This document shows positions 9,049 through 18,500 of a DNA stretch of 64,000 nucleotides, one piece after another. Below the pieces are notes generated by a model. The model ran no database searches. It was not told where the DNA came from and was given only the letters and a program-made list of their open reading frames with translations. The position numbers and the translations under genes were made by a program. The first letter of the stretch is position 1. The number at the start of each line of letters is the position of its first letter. This stretch comes from Prevotella sp. GTDB lineage: Bacteria; Bacteroidota; Bacteroidia; Bacteroidales; Bacteroidaceae. The stretch spans positions 1 to 64,000 of the forward strand of contig JAGCDZ010000010.1 in NCBI GenBank assembly GCA_017650905.1. Reading direction: 5' to 3'.

Positions 9049-10233
9049 CTAACTTTTTTGTTTCTTTAAGATTTTATCTATTTCATCGAATTGCTTCCCC
9101 ATGTTCAGGTTGAAATAGATACGATAGAGAGCTGGTCCCCATTTCTGCTGGCCGCCAGGTGCCAGAACCCGGTATTTCTCCATATAGGGCAAGGCATTCT
9201 GATACATCTTCTTAATTTGTTTTTTATGTCGCTGGGAATCCATTCTCAATGCGATATTCACATATGCCGTTCCTGCGTTATAATAGGCTTCGGCCATATC
9301 AGGATAACGTTTGATCAACCGGTCCGAATAGTCGAGACACTCCGCAAACTTCTCAAGTTTGAGCAGTACCACCGACTTGGCAAATAAGAAGAGACGGCTG
9401 GTAGAATCCGCCCTTAACGCCTGGTCTGCCACTTCCAGTGCTTTCTCTGGCTGATTCTGATAGCTGTCCATCAGCCTTGGGAAGAAATAGTTCGACATCG
9501 GATAGTCGTTGAATCCCTCCCACAGCGTGGCGACATACATCGAGTCATCCTTCAGCGCTTTCCACGATTCAGCGACATATTGGAGTGTCCAGCTACGCTT
9601 AGCCGTATCACATAAGGCAAGGTCACGATAACGGAGTGTCAATATCGGTTCTTCCATCCGATAACCGCTGTAGGTAGCCCAATAGGCTGCCTCGGCCATA
9701 CGGGGCTCTTGTGAAAAGTCATAGTCTGTGAACAGCGGTTGGCGGCGACAGTCGATATAGGTCTCAAAATAATCGTAGGCTTTCTTGAAGTCGCCTTTCC
9801 TAACCAGATAACTGCCTCCATAGAAGAGATTGGTGCGATAACCATTCATATCGCTCGCCACATCTTTACGAAGTTCCAAATCCACCTTCCCCTTCTTGTC
9901 GGGCCGGGCATCAAGGGAATCCATACGGAAGGAGATGGTAAACAGACGGCGGACGAGTGAGAAGAACTGGGCCGTATCCTGTTGTTTCTTCATATAAAAT
10001 CTTTCATTGGCCTGCTCGTATTGCTTCTGCACACTCTGGTACCAGATTTCATAGATGCGTTTGTTCTCGCGATTGGCAGAATCTTTCAACAAGTCAGTCA
10101 TCAGTTTCTCAGCTCTGTCGAAATTCTTACCACTCTTCAGGTAAGTGCGCGCCTCGCTGATCTGTTTGCGCTGGGCACAGACAGTCAGCGACACCAAAAG
10201 TGCTATGAATATCGTTAATCTCCTGACTTTCAT
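9049..10233 (-). CDS. Secreted tetratricopeptide-repeat protein
   Basis: A 394-residue protein with a signal peptide (MKVRRLTIFIALLVSLTVCA). The rest is helical with TPR-like repeats, clearest in the C-terminal half (AEAYYNAGTAYVNIALRMD and the preceding ADSTSRLFLFAKSVVLLKLE). It probably acts in the periplasm as a protein-interaction scaffold; no enzymatic motif is seen. An upstream in-frame ATG (10311) lies inside the tRNA-Arg gene, so the ATG at 10233, directly before the signal peptide, is the start. It lies 54 bases after the tRNA and may share its transcript. Confidence 0.8.
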   Translation of the reverse strand: MKVRRLTIFIALLVSLTVCAQRKQISEARTYLKSGKNFDRAEKLMTDLLKDSANRENKRIYEIWYQSVQKQYEQANERFYMKKQQDTAQFFSLVRRLFTISFRMDSLDARPDKKGKVDLELRKDVASDMNGYRTNLFYGGSYLVRKGDFKKAYDYFETYIDCRRQPLFTDYDFSQEPRMAEAAYWATYSGYRMEEPILTLRYRDLALCDTAKRSWTLQYVAESWKALKDDSMYVATLWEGFNDYPMSNYFFPRLMDSYQNQPEKALEVADQALRADSTSRLFLFAKSVVLLKLEKFAECLDYSDRLIKRYPDMAEAYYNAGTAYVNIALRMDSQRHKKQIKKMYQNALPYMEKYRVLAPGGQQKWGPALYRIYFNLNMGKQFDEIDKILKKQKS

Positions 10234-10286
10234 CTTCCTTACCTTATTAAAAAAGAGAAAGCCGTTTGACTTTCTCTCTTTCTTTG

Positions 10287-10360
10287 TGATTCCGGCGGGA
10301 TTCAAACCCACAACCTTCTGATCCGTAGTCAGATGCTCTATTCAGTTGAGCTACGGAACC
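10287..10360 (-). tRNA. tRNA-Arg (ACG)
   Basis: Read on the minus strand, acceptor GGTTCCG pairs with CGGAATC (one G-T), discriminator A. The anticodon arm TCTGA-CTACGGA-TCAGA gives anticodon ACG, which would be deaminated to ICG to read CGU/CGC/CGA. The T arm contains GGTTTGAATCC. No CCA is encoded. Length 74. Confidence 0.94.
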
Positions 10361-10403
10361 CCATTTTGCATCTTAGAGGTTTCCCTTATCTGTTTTGCGG
10401 GTG

Positions 10404-10435
10404 CAAAAGTACACACTTTTTTCGAAATGACCAAA
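10404..10435 (-). promoter_or_regulatory. tRNA-Arg/TPR-gene promoter
   Basis: Minus-strand TTTG (10432-10435) and TACTTTTG (10404-10411) with a 20-base spacer. It is positioned 44 bases before tRNA-Arg; the TPR gene follows on the same strand. Confidence 0.7.
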
Positions 10436-10488
10436 TGTTTTAGGGACTTTTTTCGAAAATCGTGCATTTTTTACACAATCACGCGTGT

Positions 10489-11376
10489 TTATATCTTCAA
10501 TTCCTTCAGAATCTCCGACATGCGCTGCATATTCTTGATACGCATGGGCACGAGGGGCAGACGCAGCACATTCTCAATGAATCCCATTTCCGAAAGCATC
10601 GCCTTCACACCTGCCGGATTGCCGTCGACGAAGAGTAACGAGAACAAATCAGTAAAGCGGTGATGAATCTTCCGGGCAGGGTCATACTCACCACGCATCT
10701 GCAGACGGATCATCTTCGAGAACTCTTTGGGCAGCGCATTACCGATGACACTGATCACACCCACTGCACCACAACTCACCATCGGGAATGTCAGCGAGTC
10801 ATCGCCAGAGATCACATCAAAGTCGTTGGGCTTGTTCTTGATGATCTCATCCACCTGCTCCAAATTGCCACTGGCCTCTTTGATGGCCACGATATTCCGG
10901 CAGTCACGGGCCAGACGGACGGTAGTAGCAGCTTGCATGTTCACACCTGTACGACCTGGTACATTATACAGCACCACTGGCAATGAAGTGGCACCGGCTA
11001 TGGCCTTGAAGTGCTGATAGAGACCTTCCTGCGAAGGTTTGTTATAATAGGGACAGACACTCAGAATACCGTCAATACCCCGGAAGTCACCATTCTTCAG
11101 TTCCTCCACGACAGCAGCTGTGTTATTGCCACCGCAACCCATCAGAATCGGCACACGTCCCTGGACATAGTCCACGATAGTGTCCTTAATCTTCAGTTTT
11201 TCTGCGGGGGTGAGCACAGGCGTCTCTCCTGTTGTCGCAAGAATACAAAAGAAGTCGGCGCCGTTGCTGAGCTGATAGTCCACCAGACGTATCAGAGCCT
11301 CGTAGTCAACGGAGCCGTCTTCCTTGAATGGAGTTATAAGGGCGATGCCCAGTCCCTTGAATATATTGTTTACCAT
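10489..11376 (-). CDS. dapA: 4-hydroxy-tetrahydrodipicolinate synthase
   Basis: DapA condenses pyruvate with aspartate semialdehyde, the first committed step to diaminopimelate and lysine. The 295 residues match the family exactly. The N-terminal GLGIALITPFKEDGSVDY, the phosphate/carboxylate motif ATTGETPVL, catalytic Tyr in LYNVPGRTGV (about residue 136) and the Schiff-base Lys in NIVAIKEASG (about residue 164) are all present. A single gene with its own upstream promoter-like element. Confidence 0.96.
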   Translation of the reverse strand: MVNNIFKGLGIALITPFKEDGSVDYEALIRLVDYQLSNGADFFCILATTGETPVLTPAEKLKIKDTIVDYVQGRVPILMGCGGNNTAAVVEELKNGDFRGIDGILSVCPYYNKPSQEGLYQHFKAIAGATSLPVVLYNVPGRTGVNMQAATTVRLARDCRNIVAIKEASGNLEQVDEIIKNKPNDFDVISGDDSLTFPMVSCGAVGVISVIGNALPKEFSKMIRLQMRGEYDPARKIHHRFTDLFSLLFVDGNPAGVKAMLSEMGFIENVLRLPLVPMRIKNMQRMSEILKELKI

Positions 11377-11422
11377 AAGTATGAATTTGCGTTGAAAAGC
11401 AGCTATCTGCCGAAATCGGGTG

Positions 11423-11430
11423 CAAATTTA
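11423..11430 (-). promoter_or_regulatory. dapA -7 element
   Basis: TAAATTTG on the minus strand, 47 bases before the dapA start. No good TTTG is seen at the expected distance, so only the -7 part is supported. Confidence 0.4.
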
Positions 11431-11483
11431 CACAATATTATTCAGAAACGCGTCATTCTGCCCCTATTTTTTGCAAAAAAGTA

Positions 11484-12437
11484 TTATTCTGACTTAAACA
11501 GGTCTTTAATACCGCCGATCGATCCAAGCAGATTTGTAGCCTCGTAAGGCAGGTAAACCGTCTTGGTCTTGTCGCCCTCAGCCAGCTCCTGCATCATCTG
11601 AATATACTTCTGTGCCAGCAAGTAATTAGCGGGATTCGTCGACTTACCCACAGCCTCCGAGATCAGCTCAATGGCCTTGGCCTCTGCCTCTGCTTTGCGG
11701 ATACGGGCCTGAGCCTCTCCTTCTGCCTCAAGGATAGCCTGTTCCTTAGCAGCCTCAGCTTTGTTGACAATGGCCGTACGTTCACCCTCAGAAGCGAGGA
11801 TTTCAGCAGCTTTCTGACCTTCTGATGTCAGGATCTGTGCACGCTTGTTACGCTCAGCCTGCATCTGCTTCTCCATGGCGGTCAGCACAGAGTCAGGAGG
11901 AGTGATGTCCTGCAACTCCACACGATTCACTTTTACGCCCCACTTATCTGTTGCATCGTCGAGCACGGCGCTCAGTTTCTTGTTAATCGTATCACGCGAG
12001 GTCAGCGTCTCGTCGAGTTCCAGTTCACCGATGATGTTACGCAGTGTGGTCTGTGTCAGTTTCTCAATAGCGTTGGGCAAATTGTTAATCTCATAAGTGG
12101 CCTTAAAAGGATCTACAATCTGGAAGTACAACAGCGCGTTGATTTCCGTCTGAACGTTATCCTTAGTAATCACGTTCTGCTTAGGGAAGTCATACACCTG
12201 TTCACGCAGGTCGATGGTTGTCGAATACTGGTATCTTCCATGATTCAGCACCACGATCGACTTGGCACGGTCGATAAATGGGATGATGATATTGATACCC
12301 GGTTTCAGTGTGGCATAGTAGCGTCCGAGGCGCTCCACAATCTTGGTTTCCGACTGAGGGATAATCACAAGGGCCATCTTTGCGAAGAGAATCACGCAAA
12401 TCACAATGGCAATCAGTACATAACTCATAATGTCCAT
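11484..12437 (-). CDS. SPFH/Band 7 (stomatin-like) membrane protein
   Basis: A 317-residue stomatin/prohibitin-like protein (QmcA type). One N-terminal membrane helix (residues 4-25) is followed by the SPFH domain (SETKIVERLGRYYATLKPGINIIIP) and a long Ala/Glu-rich coiled coil (about residues 190-260, AEAAKEQAILEAEGEAQAR). Such proteins form large membrane ring assemblies and usually pair with an NfeD protein. The NfeD-like gene lies directly upstream and the gap between the two is a heptamer repeat. Function in membrane quality control is known of the family, not shown here. Confidence 0.92.
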   Translation of the reverse strand: MDIMSYVLIAIVICVILFAKMALVIIPQSETKIVERLGRYYATLKPGINIIIPFIDRAKSIVVLNHGRYQYSTTIDLREQVYDFPKQNVITKDNVQTEINALLYFQIVDPFKATYEINNLPNAIEKLTQTTLRNIIGELELDETLTSRDTINKKLSAVLDDATDKWGVKVNRVELQDITPPDSVLTAMEKQMQAERNKRAQILTSEGQKAAEILASEGERTAIVNKAEAAKEQAILEAEGEAQARIRKAEAEAKAIELISEAVGKSTNPANYLLAQKYIQMMQELAEGDKTKTVYLPYEATNLLGSIGGIKDLFKSE

Positions 12438-12443
12438 AATTTT

Positions 12444-12471
12444 AATGATTAATGATTAATTGATAATTGTC
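12444..12471 (-). repeat. Heptamer repeats between the NfeD and stomatin genes
   Basis: AATGATT, AATGATT, AATTGAT and AATTGTC follow in register, a 7-bp tandem repeat filling the gap between the NfeD-like gene and the stomatin gene. The TAA stop of the NfeD-like gene (12456-12458) is made from the repeat itself. Confidence 0.65.
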
Positions 12472-12911
12472 TCTACGGTAATAATAGTGCTTTCGCGACC
12501 TACCACGCGCACGTTTTTTCCTGCGGGGATATCCTCCGACTCGTTGGTCACAGCCTTCCAGATATCACCGTCAATCTGCACGCGGCCGAAGCCGTCAGCT
12601 TTTACAGTTTCCACTACCCTGCCCTGACGATCCATCAGCGCATCGGCATTACTCACGCGTTTGTCCTCACCCTTGTGCAGGTAGCGCTGGGCAAAGGGGC
12701 GCACCCAGAAGAGGCTGATGAGCGTGAACACGGCGAACATCAGCAACTGCAGATAGATACCGCCGCCCAAAGCAGCCGTGATAGCGGCAAATACCGATCC
12801 GATGGAGAAGCAGATGATGAAGAAATCGCCTGCCATGAGCTCCAAGATCAGACAGATCACAGCCACAACGGCCCACATCTGCCACAAGTGTTGTGCTAAA
12901 TACTCAATCAT
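12456..12911 (-). CDS. NfeD-like membrane protein
   Basis: A 151-residue short NfeD protein. Three or so membrane helices occupy residues 8-72 (WAVVAVICLILELMAGDFFI, GSVFAAITAALGG, LLMFAVFTLISLFWV). A C-terminal OB-fold domain follows (residues 85-151: GRVVETVKADGFGRVQIDGDIW ends in VRVVGRESTIITVE). These proteins partner with stomatin/SPFH proteins, and the partner gene follows directly. No ClpP-type protease domain is present, so this is the truncated NfeD1b-like form. Confidence 0.9.
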   Translation of the reverse strand: MIEYLAQHLWQMWAVVAVICLILELMAGDFFIICFSIGSVFAAITAALGGGIYLQLLMFAVFTLISLFWVRPFAQRYLHKGEDKRVSNADALMDRQGRVVETVKADGFGRVQIDGDIWKAVTNESEDIPAGKNVRVVGRESTIITVETIIN

Positions 12912-12923
12912 AGTCGTATCGTT

Positions 12924-13607
12924 TTAGAGTGATAAAATAAAATCGTCCCAATCTTTCGACGAGCCTTTTATGCCGAACACCTTCGAATAGAGGCGGCTAC
13001 GGGTTGAAGCCACGCTCTCTTTCGAATGCGCTGTCAGCAGCGCGATGTCCTTAGGCTGGATTCTCACCTTGATGAGCAGACTCACATGGTAGTCCTGCTC
13101 CGACATGCGGTAGAGGCTGTAGAGCTTTTCGGTAAAGCCCGTGTAGATGCTGTTCACCACCTCCGTCAGCTCCGTCCAGTCCTGATTCGAAAGACTGCGC
13201 CCACTGTTCAGACAGCTCTGAATCCGCTGGTACACATCCGACGAGAAGATCATGGTCTCCGCATGCTCGCGTTTCTCATTCTCCAGCCGCGCTACCTTAT
13301 TATGATAGTCTAACGTGGCTTTCTTCTCTTCGAGTTCCAATCGCAGCAGCGAGTTCTCATCGCCCAGCTTCTTCAGCAGCGTTTCCAACTCGGCAATCTT
13401 CGCCTCGTTCTGGGCAATGCTCTGCGTGCTCTGTGCCTGCTGGGCCTCCTGCATCGTGCGGATTTTCTCGTGCATGGCCACCATCTTGCGGCGACTGTTC
13501 TGCACTGTCACTACGAAGAGTACAGCGTAGACCACCATACCTATTATTAATAGGAACCACTCACGATCGGTGAGCCCAAGGCCGGATGTCATCAACGTTT
13601 GAATCAT
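12924..13607 (-). CDS. Membrane-anchored coiled-coil protein with C-terminal HTH
   Basis: A 227-residue protein. One membrane helix at about residues 16-36 (WFLLIIGMVVYAVLFVVTV) is followed by a coiled coil (about 42-110) and a C-terminal region of about 60 residues (KVRIQPKDIALLTAHSKESV, then STRSRLYSKVFG and SKDWDDFIL). That ending closely resembles the HTH tail of Bacteroidota TPR-type regulators, so it probably binds DNA from the membrane. The -7 element ends only five bases before this start. The second ATG (13592, MTSGLGLTD) may be the true start. Three operator-like repeats lie just upstream, suggesting autoregulation. It is unusual that no sensor domain beyond the anchor is seen. Confidence 0.7.
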   Translation of the reverse strand: MIQTLMTSGLGLTDREWFLLIIGMVVYAVLFVVTVQNSRRKMVAMHEKIRTMQEAQQAQSTQSIAQNEAKIAELETLLKKLGDENSLLRLELEEKKATLDYHNKVARLENEKREHAETMIFSSDVYQRIQSCLNSGRSLSNQDWTELTEVVNSIYTGFTEKLYSLYRMSEQDYHVSLLIKVRIQPKDIALLTAHSKESVASTRSRLYSKVFGIKGSSKDWDDFILSL

Positions 13608-13611
13608 GGCG

Positions 13612-13643
13612 CAAAGTTACGACTTATAAACGATACTTCCAAA
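13612..13643 (-). promoter_or_regulatory. Promoter of the membrane-anchored HTH gene
   Basis: Minus-strand TTTG (13640-13643), 20-base spacer, TAACTTTG (13612-13619). The element ends next to the annotated start at 13607, implying either translation from the second ATG or a leaderless transcript. Confidence 0.7.
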
Positions 13644-13651
13644 TATTTCCG

Positions 13652-13719
13652 TTCGCAATAGTTTGCAACCGTATTCGCAATAGTTTGCACTAAAATAATC
13701 AGTTCGCAAAAGTTTGCAC
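13652..13719 (-). promoter_or_regulatory. Three direct 17-bp operator-like repeats
   Basis: TTCGCAATAGTTTGCAA (13652-13668), TTCGCAATAGTTTGCAC (13674-13690) and TTCGCAAAAGTTTGCAC (13703-13719). Each has a partial dyad (GCAA..GTTTGC). They lie immediately upstream of the -33 box of the HTH gene. The third overlaps the last codons of the endonuclease gene. They are good candidates for the binding sites of the adjacent HTH protein; this is inference from position. Confidence 0.6.
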
Positions 13720-14745
13720 ACCATCTATCACCTTCACTACTTTACCATTCTTTAACCGAATGATATTCAAACCTTTATGCGGTTTTGCGAGGCGTTTACC
13801 ATCGGGGGCAAAGATTGCTTCTGGCGTCTGGTCACCAACCTCATTATCTATATCAATAATACCCTTGATAGCAGTGGTATTATCAGAATAGCTGAAGGTC
13901 ATATCCATCTTGTCACCCCAGATATAATCCTCCAGTCCAGGGTAATCGATAAAGGGATTACGGTTTTTCTGGATGGCATAGACGGCGTTGTTGCGGTTGA
14001 TTTCCTTTTCACTCACAGGGTCGTTCTTCGCCCATTTCATGAGCATATTCAGCTGCCAGCTGCTCAGACCAGGATAGGCATTGCCGTCGAGCGTGGGCTG
14101 TGATTCGGGATAGTTGACATACCAATCGGCAATCTTCTCCTCATAGCAGGTCACCATATAGAAATAGGTACGTGCGAAGTCCCCCTTGTACTCATCGTTG
14201 GGCTCGAACACTGTACCCGTATAACCTTCATAGGTACAGACACCCAGTTTGCTGAAGTCGTTGGCCGACTTAAAGCTCTCGCCATTCGTCTCGCCGAAAG
14301 GATTGTTACCGCGCTTATTGTTCACGAGCTTGTCGGTGGGATACATGTGATGCAAGTCTGTATACATGGGCATCACTTTCCCCCCAAACCAACTGTTGGG
14401 GAACGAATGCTCACGGTTGTAATACTCGCCCTCGTTGTTGCCGCCGCTACCCTTGTCCTGATCGTCGCCAAAGGTCATGGCACGTTTGTTCGAGTACATG
14501 TCCCAGACTGAACCGTCAGCGCGTGCATCAGTAGTTCTAAAATGTGTCCAAAGCGCTTTGTAGGCAGTATTCAGATCACCGCCCTCATCGCGGTTGTAGA
14601 TAATACCGCAAAGGGCCGTCTTCAGTGCTGCCCCCTGCTTGCCATCGGCATTCTTGTAATATTCACCGGAGTCGTTCGGCCCTTGCGCAAAACAGCCAGC
14701 CGTCCCCGCCAGCATCATACAAATAATGAGTAATCGTTGTTTCAT
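13699..14745 (-). CDS. Secreted endonuclease I family nuclease
   Basis: A 348-residue secreted nuclease (signal peptide MKQRLLIICMMLAGTAGCFA). The endonuclease I core carries YYNREHSFPNSWFGG and HHMYPTDKLVNNKRGNNPFG, with the metal/catalytic histidines. The C-terminal 40 residues (IFAPDGKRLAKPHKGLNIIR, then GKVVKV) resemble the beta-rich sorting-type tail of Bacteroidota secreted proteins. It would degrade external DNA or RNA. The last codons overlap the third copy of a regulatory repeat. The SIMPL gene lies upstream, 48 bases away. Confidence 0.88.
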   Translation of the reverse strand: MKQRLLIICMMLAGTAGCFAQGPNDSGEYYKNADGKQGAALKTALCGIIYNRDEGGDLNTAYKALWTHFRTTDARADGSVWDMYSNKRAMTFGDDQDKGSGGNNEGEYYNREHSFPNSWFGGKVMPMYTDLHHMYPTDKLVNNKRGNNPFGETNGESFKSANDFSKLGVCTYEGYTGTVFEPNDEYKGDFARTYFYMVTCYEEKIADWYVNYPESQPTLDGNAYPGLSSWQLNMLMKWAKNDPVSEKEINRNNAVYAIQKNRNPFIDYPGLEDYIWGDKMDMTFSYSDNTTAIKGIIDIDNEVGDQTPEAIFAPDGKRLAKPHKGLNIIRLKNGKVVKVIDGVQTFAN

Positions 14746-14793
14746 AAGATTATTAACATTAGTTATTTCCGACAGTCTTCTTTAACTGCTTCA

Positions 14794-15486
14794 TCAGTCT
14801 TTCAAAGAATAGGTGATGGTAGTCACAACACGCAGTTTTTTGATATACGGAGTGTTCTGATCACGGTCTTCGATTTCGAACTGCCCCTGCCCTGCCGTTT
14901 GTATCTGACCTAATTCTGACTTGCTGGCCTCTGCAAACTGTTCAGCAGTCTTCTGTGCATTTTTGATGGCCTCTGACATCATTTCAGGCTTCATCTGCTG
15001 GAACGAGGCATATTCGTATTGAGGGTTGCTATTCTCGATTGCCACGCCCTGCTTCAGCAGCTCTGCCTGCTTGAAGATTGCTTTGTTTACTTCTGTCACC
15101 TTATTTGTTGCCACAGTAATAGTCGTGTTGACGATGTAACGGAAGTTCTTCTGGTTATCTCCCCATTCACGGGCCTCCAAGTCACTAATTGAAGGAGGAT
15201 TCACCGTAATTTCTTTCTCTTCGATACCATTCTGCAGTAAGAACCTCTTGATTTTGTCCGTCTGAATATTGATGTTCTCATAGAGCAAAGGCAGGTCATT
15301 ACCAGTTACCTTGGTTCCAATACTCCACGTCACTTTATCAGCAGGCACCTCACGCTCAGCCAGTCCCTTTACGGTTACCTTCCGGTCCTTATTGGCAAAG
15401 TTGTCAATACCAGCCTTGATAAACAAACCCAAAAACACGATGCCCAAAGCAATCAGGGCAGCTGCAATAATACGATTTTCTTTCAT
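14794..15486 (-). CDS. SIMPL domain (DUF541) protein
   Basis: A 230-residue SIMPL/DUF541 protein with an N-terminal membrane helix ([19 protein letters not shown]) placing the domain outside the inner membrane. The family start [18 protein letters not shown] and the paired helix-strand organisation ([20 protein letters not shown]) are typical. The role is unknown in most bacteria. The upstream in-frame codons to 15660 overlap the neighbouring gene and carry no family signal, so the ATG at 15484-15486, directly before the helix, is taken as the start. It follows the GH9 fusion gene by 46 bases and may be co-transcribed. Confidence 0.85.
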   Translation of the reverse strand: MKENRIIAAALIALGIVFLGLFIKAGIDNFANKDRKVTVKGLAEREVPADKVTWSIGTKVTGNDLPLLYENINIQTDKIKRFLLQNGIEEKEITVNPPSISDLEAREWGDNQKNFRYIVNTTITVATNKVTEVNKAIFKQAELLKQGVAIENSNPQYEYASFQQMKPEMMSEAIKNAQKTAEQFAEASKSELGQIQTAGQGQFEIEDRDQNTPYIKKLRVVTTITYSLKD

Positions 15487-15532
15487 ACGTTTTTTATTTT
15501 TTATTCCCCACTCGATTGAGCGAGGCTTTCTG

Positions 15533-18500
15533 TTATTCCTTGACAAAAGTAATACGATCCTGCGGCTTGGCATAAATCGAGGACAACTTACCACCATTGA
15601 AGGTTTGGAGGAACTCGACCACGCAATCACAATAACTCTGCGAGGTGGTGCCCAGCACACGAGCAGTCTTCATCGTATCATAAAACCCGCCCTTGATAGT
15701 GTATTCCGTCGTAGCGATAGTATAACGTCGCGCAAGGTCGATGGGCAGGTACTGTCCCGAGGGAGAATCGAGCACCGCTACATCACTCACACTGCGGCCA
15801 TTGGCACCCTGGCGAATCTTAAACTGCAAACCAGACACCTGCGGGAAACTGCCATCTTCGACATCGAACGTGGCACATTTCTGGAGCATGTCGACAATCT
15901 GTTGACCAGTGGCTTCAAGACGGATCATGGGATTGTCGAAGGGAAGCGCATCGAGCACGCTACCATAGGTGATGGCTCCCTTGGCAATGGAGCTACGGAT
16001 ACCACCACCGTTCTGCAAGCCTATATCGGTCTTCATAGCCATACGGAAGGCATCGGCCACAAGGTCCCCGATATTCGTTTCCGCTTTACGCACACGGCGC
16101 GTCTTGCCATCAGCTTCAAGGATACTCAGATCAAAATCACTGCGACAGATCTCCCGGGCGGTCACCTTGTTCATCAGCGCCTTAACACTATCAGTGACGG
16201 CTGCCACACGAGTGCTCCGGTATTTCATATCCTTCAGAGGAACGAGTTCAGTAAGGAAGTGGCCATCTGCGGTAATCACCAGTTTGCCGATGTTCGCCAA
16301 CTGGGTGCCCGTCTGTGAGATGGGAATCATGCGACCATCGAGGTTAGGAGCCTCGCTGTGTGGGATGGTAGAATGGCTATGGCCGTCGAGCACAACATCG
16401 ATACCCCGGGTGCGTGCCACGAGGTCATGACTATTGAGGTTATTAAGCACCGGCTCTTCACCAAGATGGGAAATCAGCACCACGATGTCGGCACCCATAT
16501 TACGGGCCTCGTCGACTGCCTGTTGTATGATGCGCGACATTTCCATCGGCTTCAGATCGTAGAGTTGCAGACCGTTGTCATCATAGAACGAATAGGCTTC
16601 GGCACGCATGGCCTCGCCAGTGACAGCCCCCACGAAAGCAACGCGACGTCCACCGTATTGGCGGATGATATAAGGTGCATAGAAAGGAATCGGCGAGCCC
16701 GATTCGAAGAAGTTGGCACAGACGATGGGAGTTTCCAGCTGGTTAAGCAATTCGCGTAAGCGAGGCACGCCATAATCAAACTCATGATTGCCCAGACCTA
16801 TGGCATCATAGTTCATATGGCGTAAGACATCAACGATATATTGTCCTTTAGAGATAGATCCGGCCGTGCCACCCTGCAGGAAATCGCCACAACTGACGAG
16901 GGCTACAGAGGCGGTGTCGCTGGCAGCGATCGCATCACGGAAGCCAGCCACCCTGGCATAACCGTCGATGGCGCAGTGGACATCATTCTCGTAGAGCACC
17001 ACAATACTCTTCTGCTTCTGACTGACAGCGTTGAGATAGCCGAGCAGGGCCATCTTACCACGCATGGTCTCTCGTGGAGTGAACTCGCCGTTGACCCAGA
17101 AGTAACGCTGGTTGAAATAGGACTCCTGACGTGGCCAACCACTGTTCCATTCAGGATAGCAGTATTTCAGGATGACCTGTGCATCGCCACCATTATGACC
17201 TGGCGACCAGGTCTCAGTACCATTGAAAGGTGTCTGGCCCGGATGGCACTCAGGCGCACCATCGTTGCGGCCTGTAGTGTAACAGTCGGTAATATGACGC
17301 TCACCTAATCCTGTCATCTCAACGATATTGCCAGGATTACGTCCCATTGCCCACCCTGCCTCGGTGAACATTACATGCTCGAGTTCACGCTTGTAAGCTT
17401 CGTCAGCCATATAATGAGCCAGCATAACGAGCTGCAGGTTCTGCGACACCTGCCAGCGACTGTCGTTGGCACTTCGGCGCGAAGGACGCTCAGCCATGTG
17501 ACTGATATTGTAACTCTCTGCCTGTGCCTTGATGCTGCTTCGGAGGTTATCGTAAAGAGTAGCATGATGACGGGGATGCGGACAGGTGAGATAAGCGGCA
17601 GCGGCCCAAACTTGGCAGAAAGGTACGTCGCGGGCACCGAACTGGTTGGTGACACCAATACCGAAGAAACCCTGACGACCTTTGCTGAAGAGCGGCGAGT
17701 TAGGCGACTTGATCATACTCTCCTCTGCGAAGACCGTCTCCCACTCCTGCTCTCCAGTAAGATTGTAGAGGAAGGCAGCAGCCAGCTGACGGAAGTCACG
17801 GCCACGCATCTGTATACTGCCGACGTCCTGCATATCGTCAAGCTGTTGGTTCTCCTGCTTCTCAGCAAAGCGGAAAGCTTTGATGGCCTCAGTGGTATAA
17901 TACTGTTGTAGAGAGTCGTTATGCTGCAAACGGAAGGCCTCACCCAGCACGGCACAGTTGGCGGCATTAGCCCAGGCTGCCATTGTGGTACAGCCGGCTT
18001 GGAACATCACCGTCCAATCGGAACTGGGATTGGTGACACCTTGCGAATAGGCCTCACCGTCACGGATGGAGAGGAAGAAGTCCACTTCGTTGCGCGCCTC
18101 GTCGATGAGATCGGGAATGCCGTTACCACTCTCGCGGATACCAAGATTGTCGTCAGCCAAATGTCCGTCAGTAAGGATATAAGGCAGCAGCATATCATAA
18201 ATATTGCTGACATGAGCCAGATGGCGGTCCCAGTCAAAGGCATCGGAATGACCGCCTCTGACGACGGTGTTCACAGGGTTACCGGGCAAACGGTGCTTCC
18301 AGAAGATAGAAGCTTCAGCCTTCTTGAAATGGGGTTCGTCCCACACATCGGTACGTAGTTGACGCCATTCGGGACTCCAAGGAGTTAGGTCGGTCTTATA
18401 GACGGTGAAATCCTTTGGATCTGCATCGGGAATAAACTGCGGCTGACGAGGCACGGGCCATACATGCTCAGGATCTTTCGGCTCACCAAGACGCATATAA

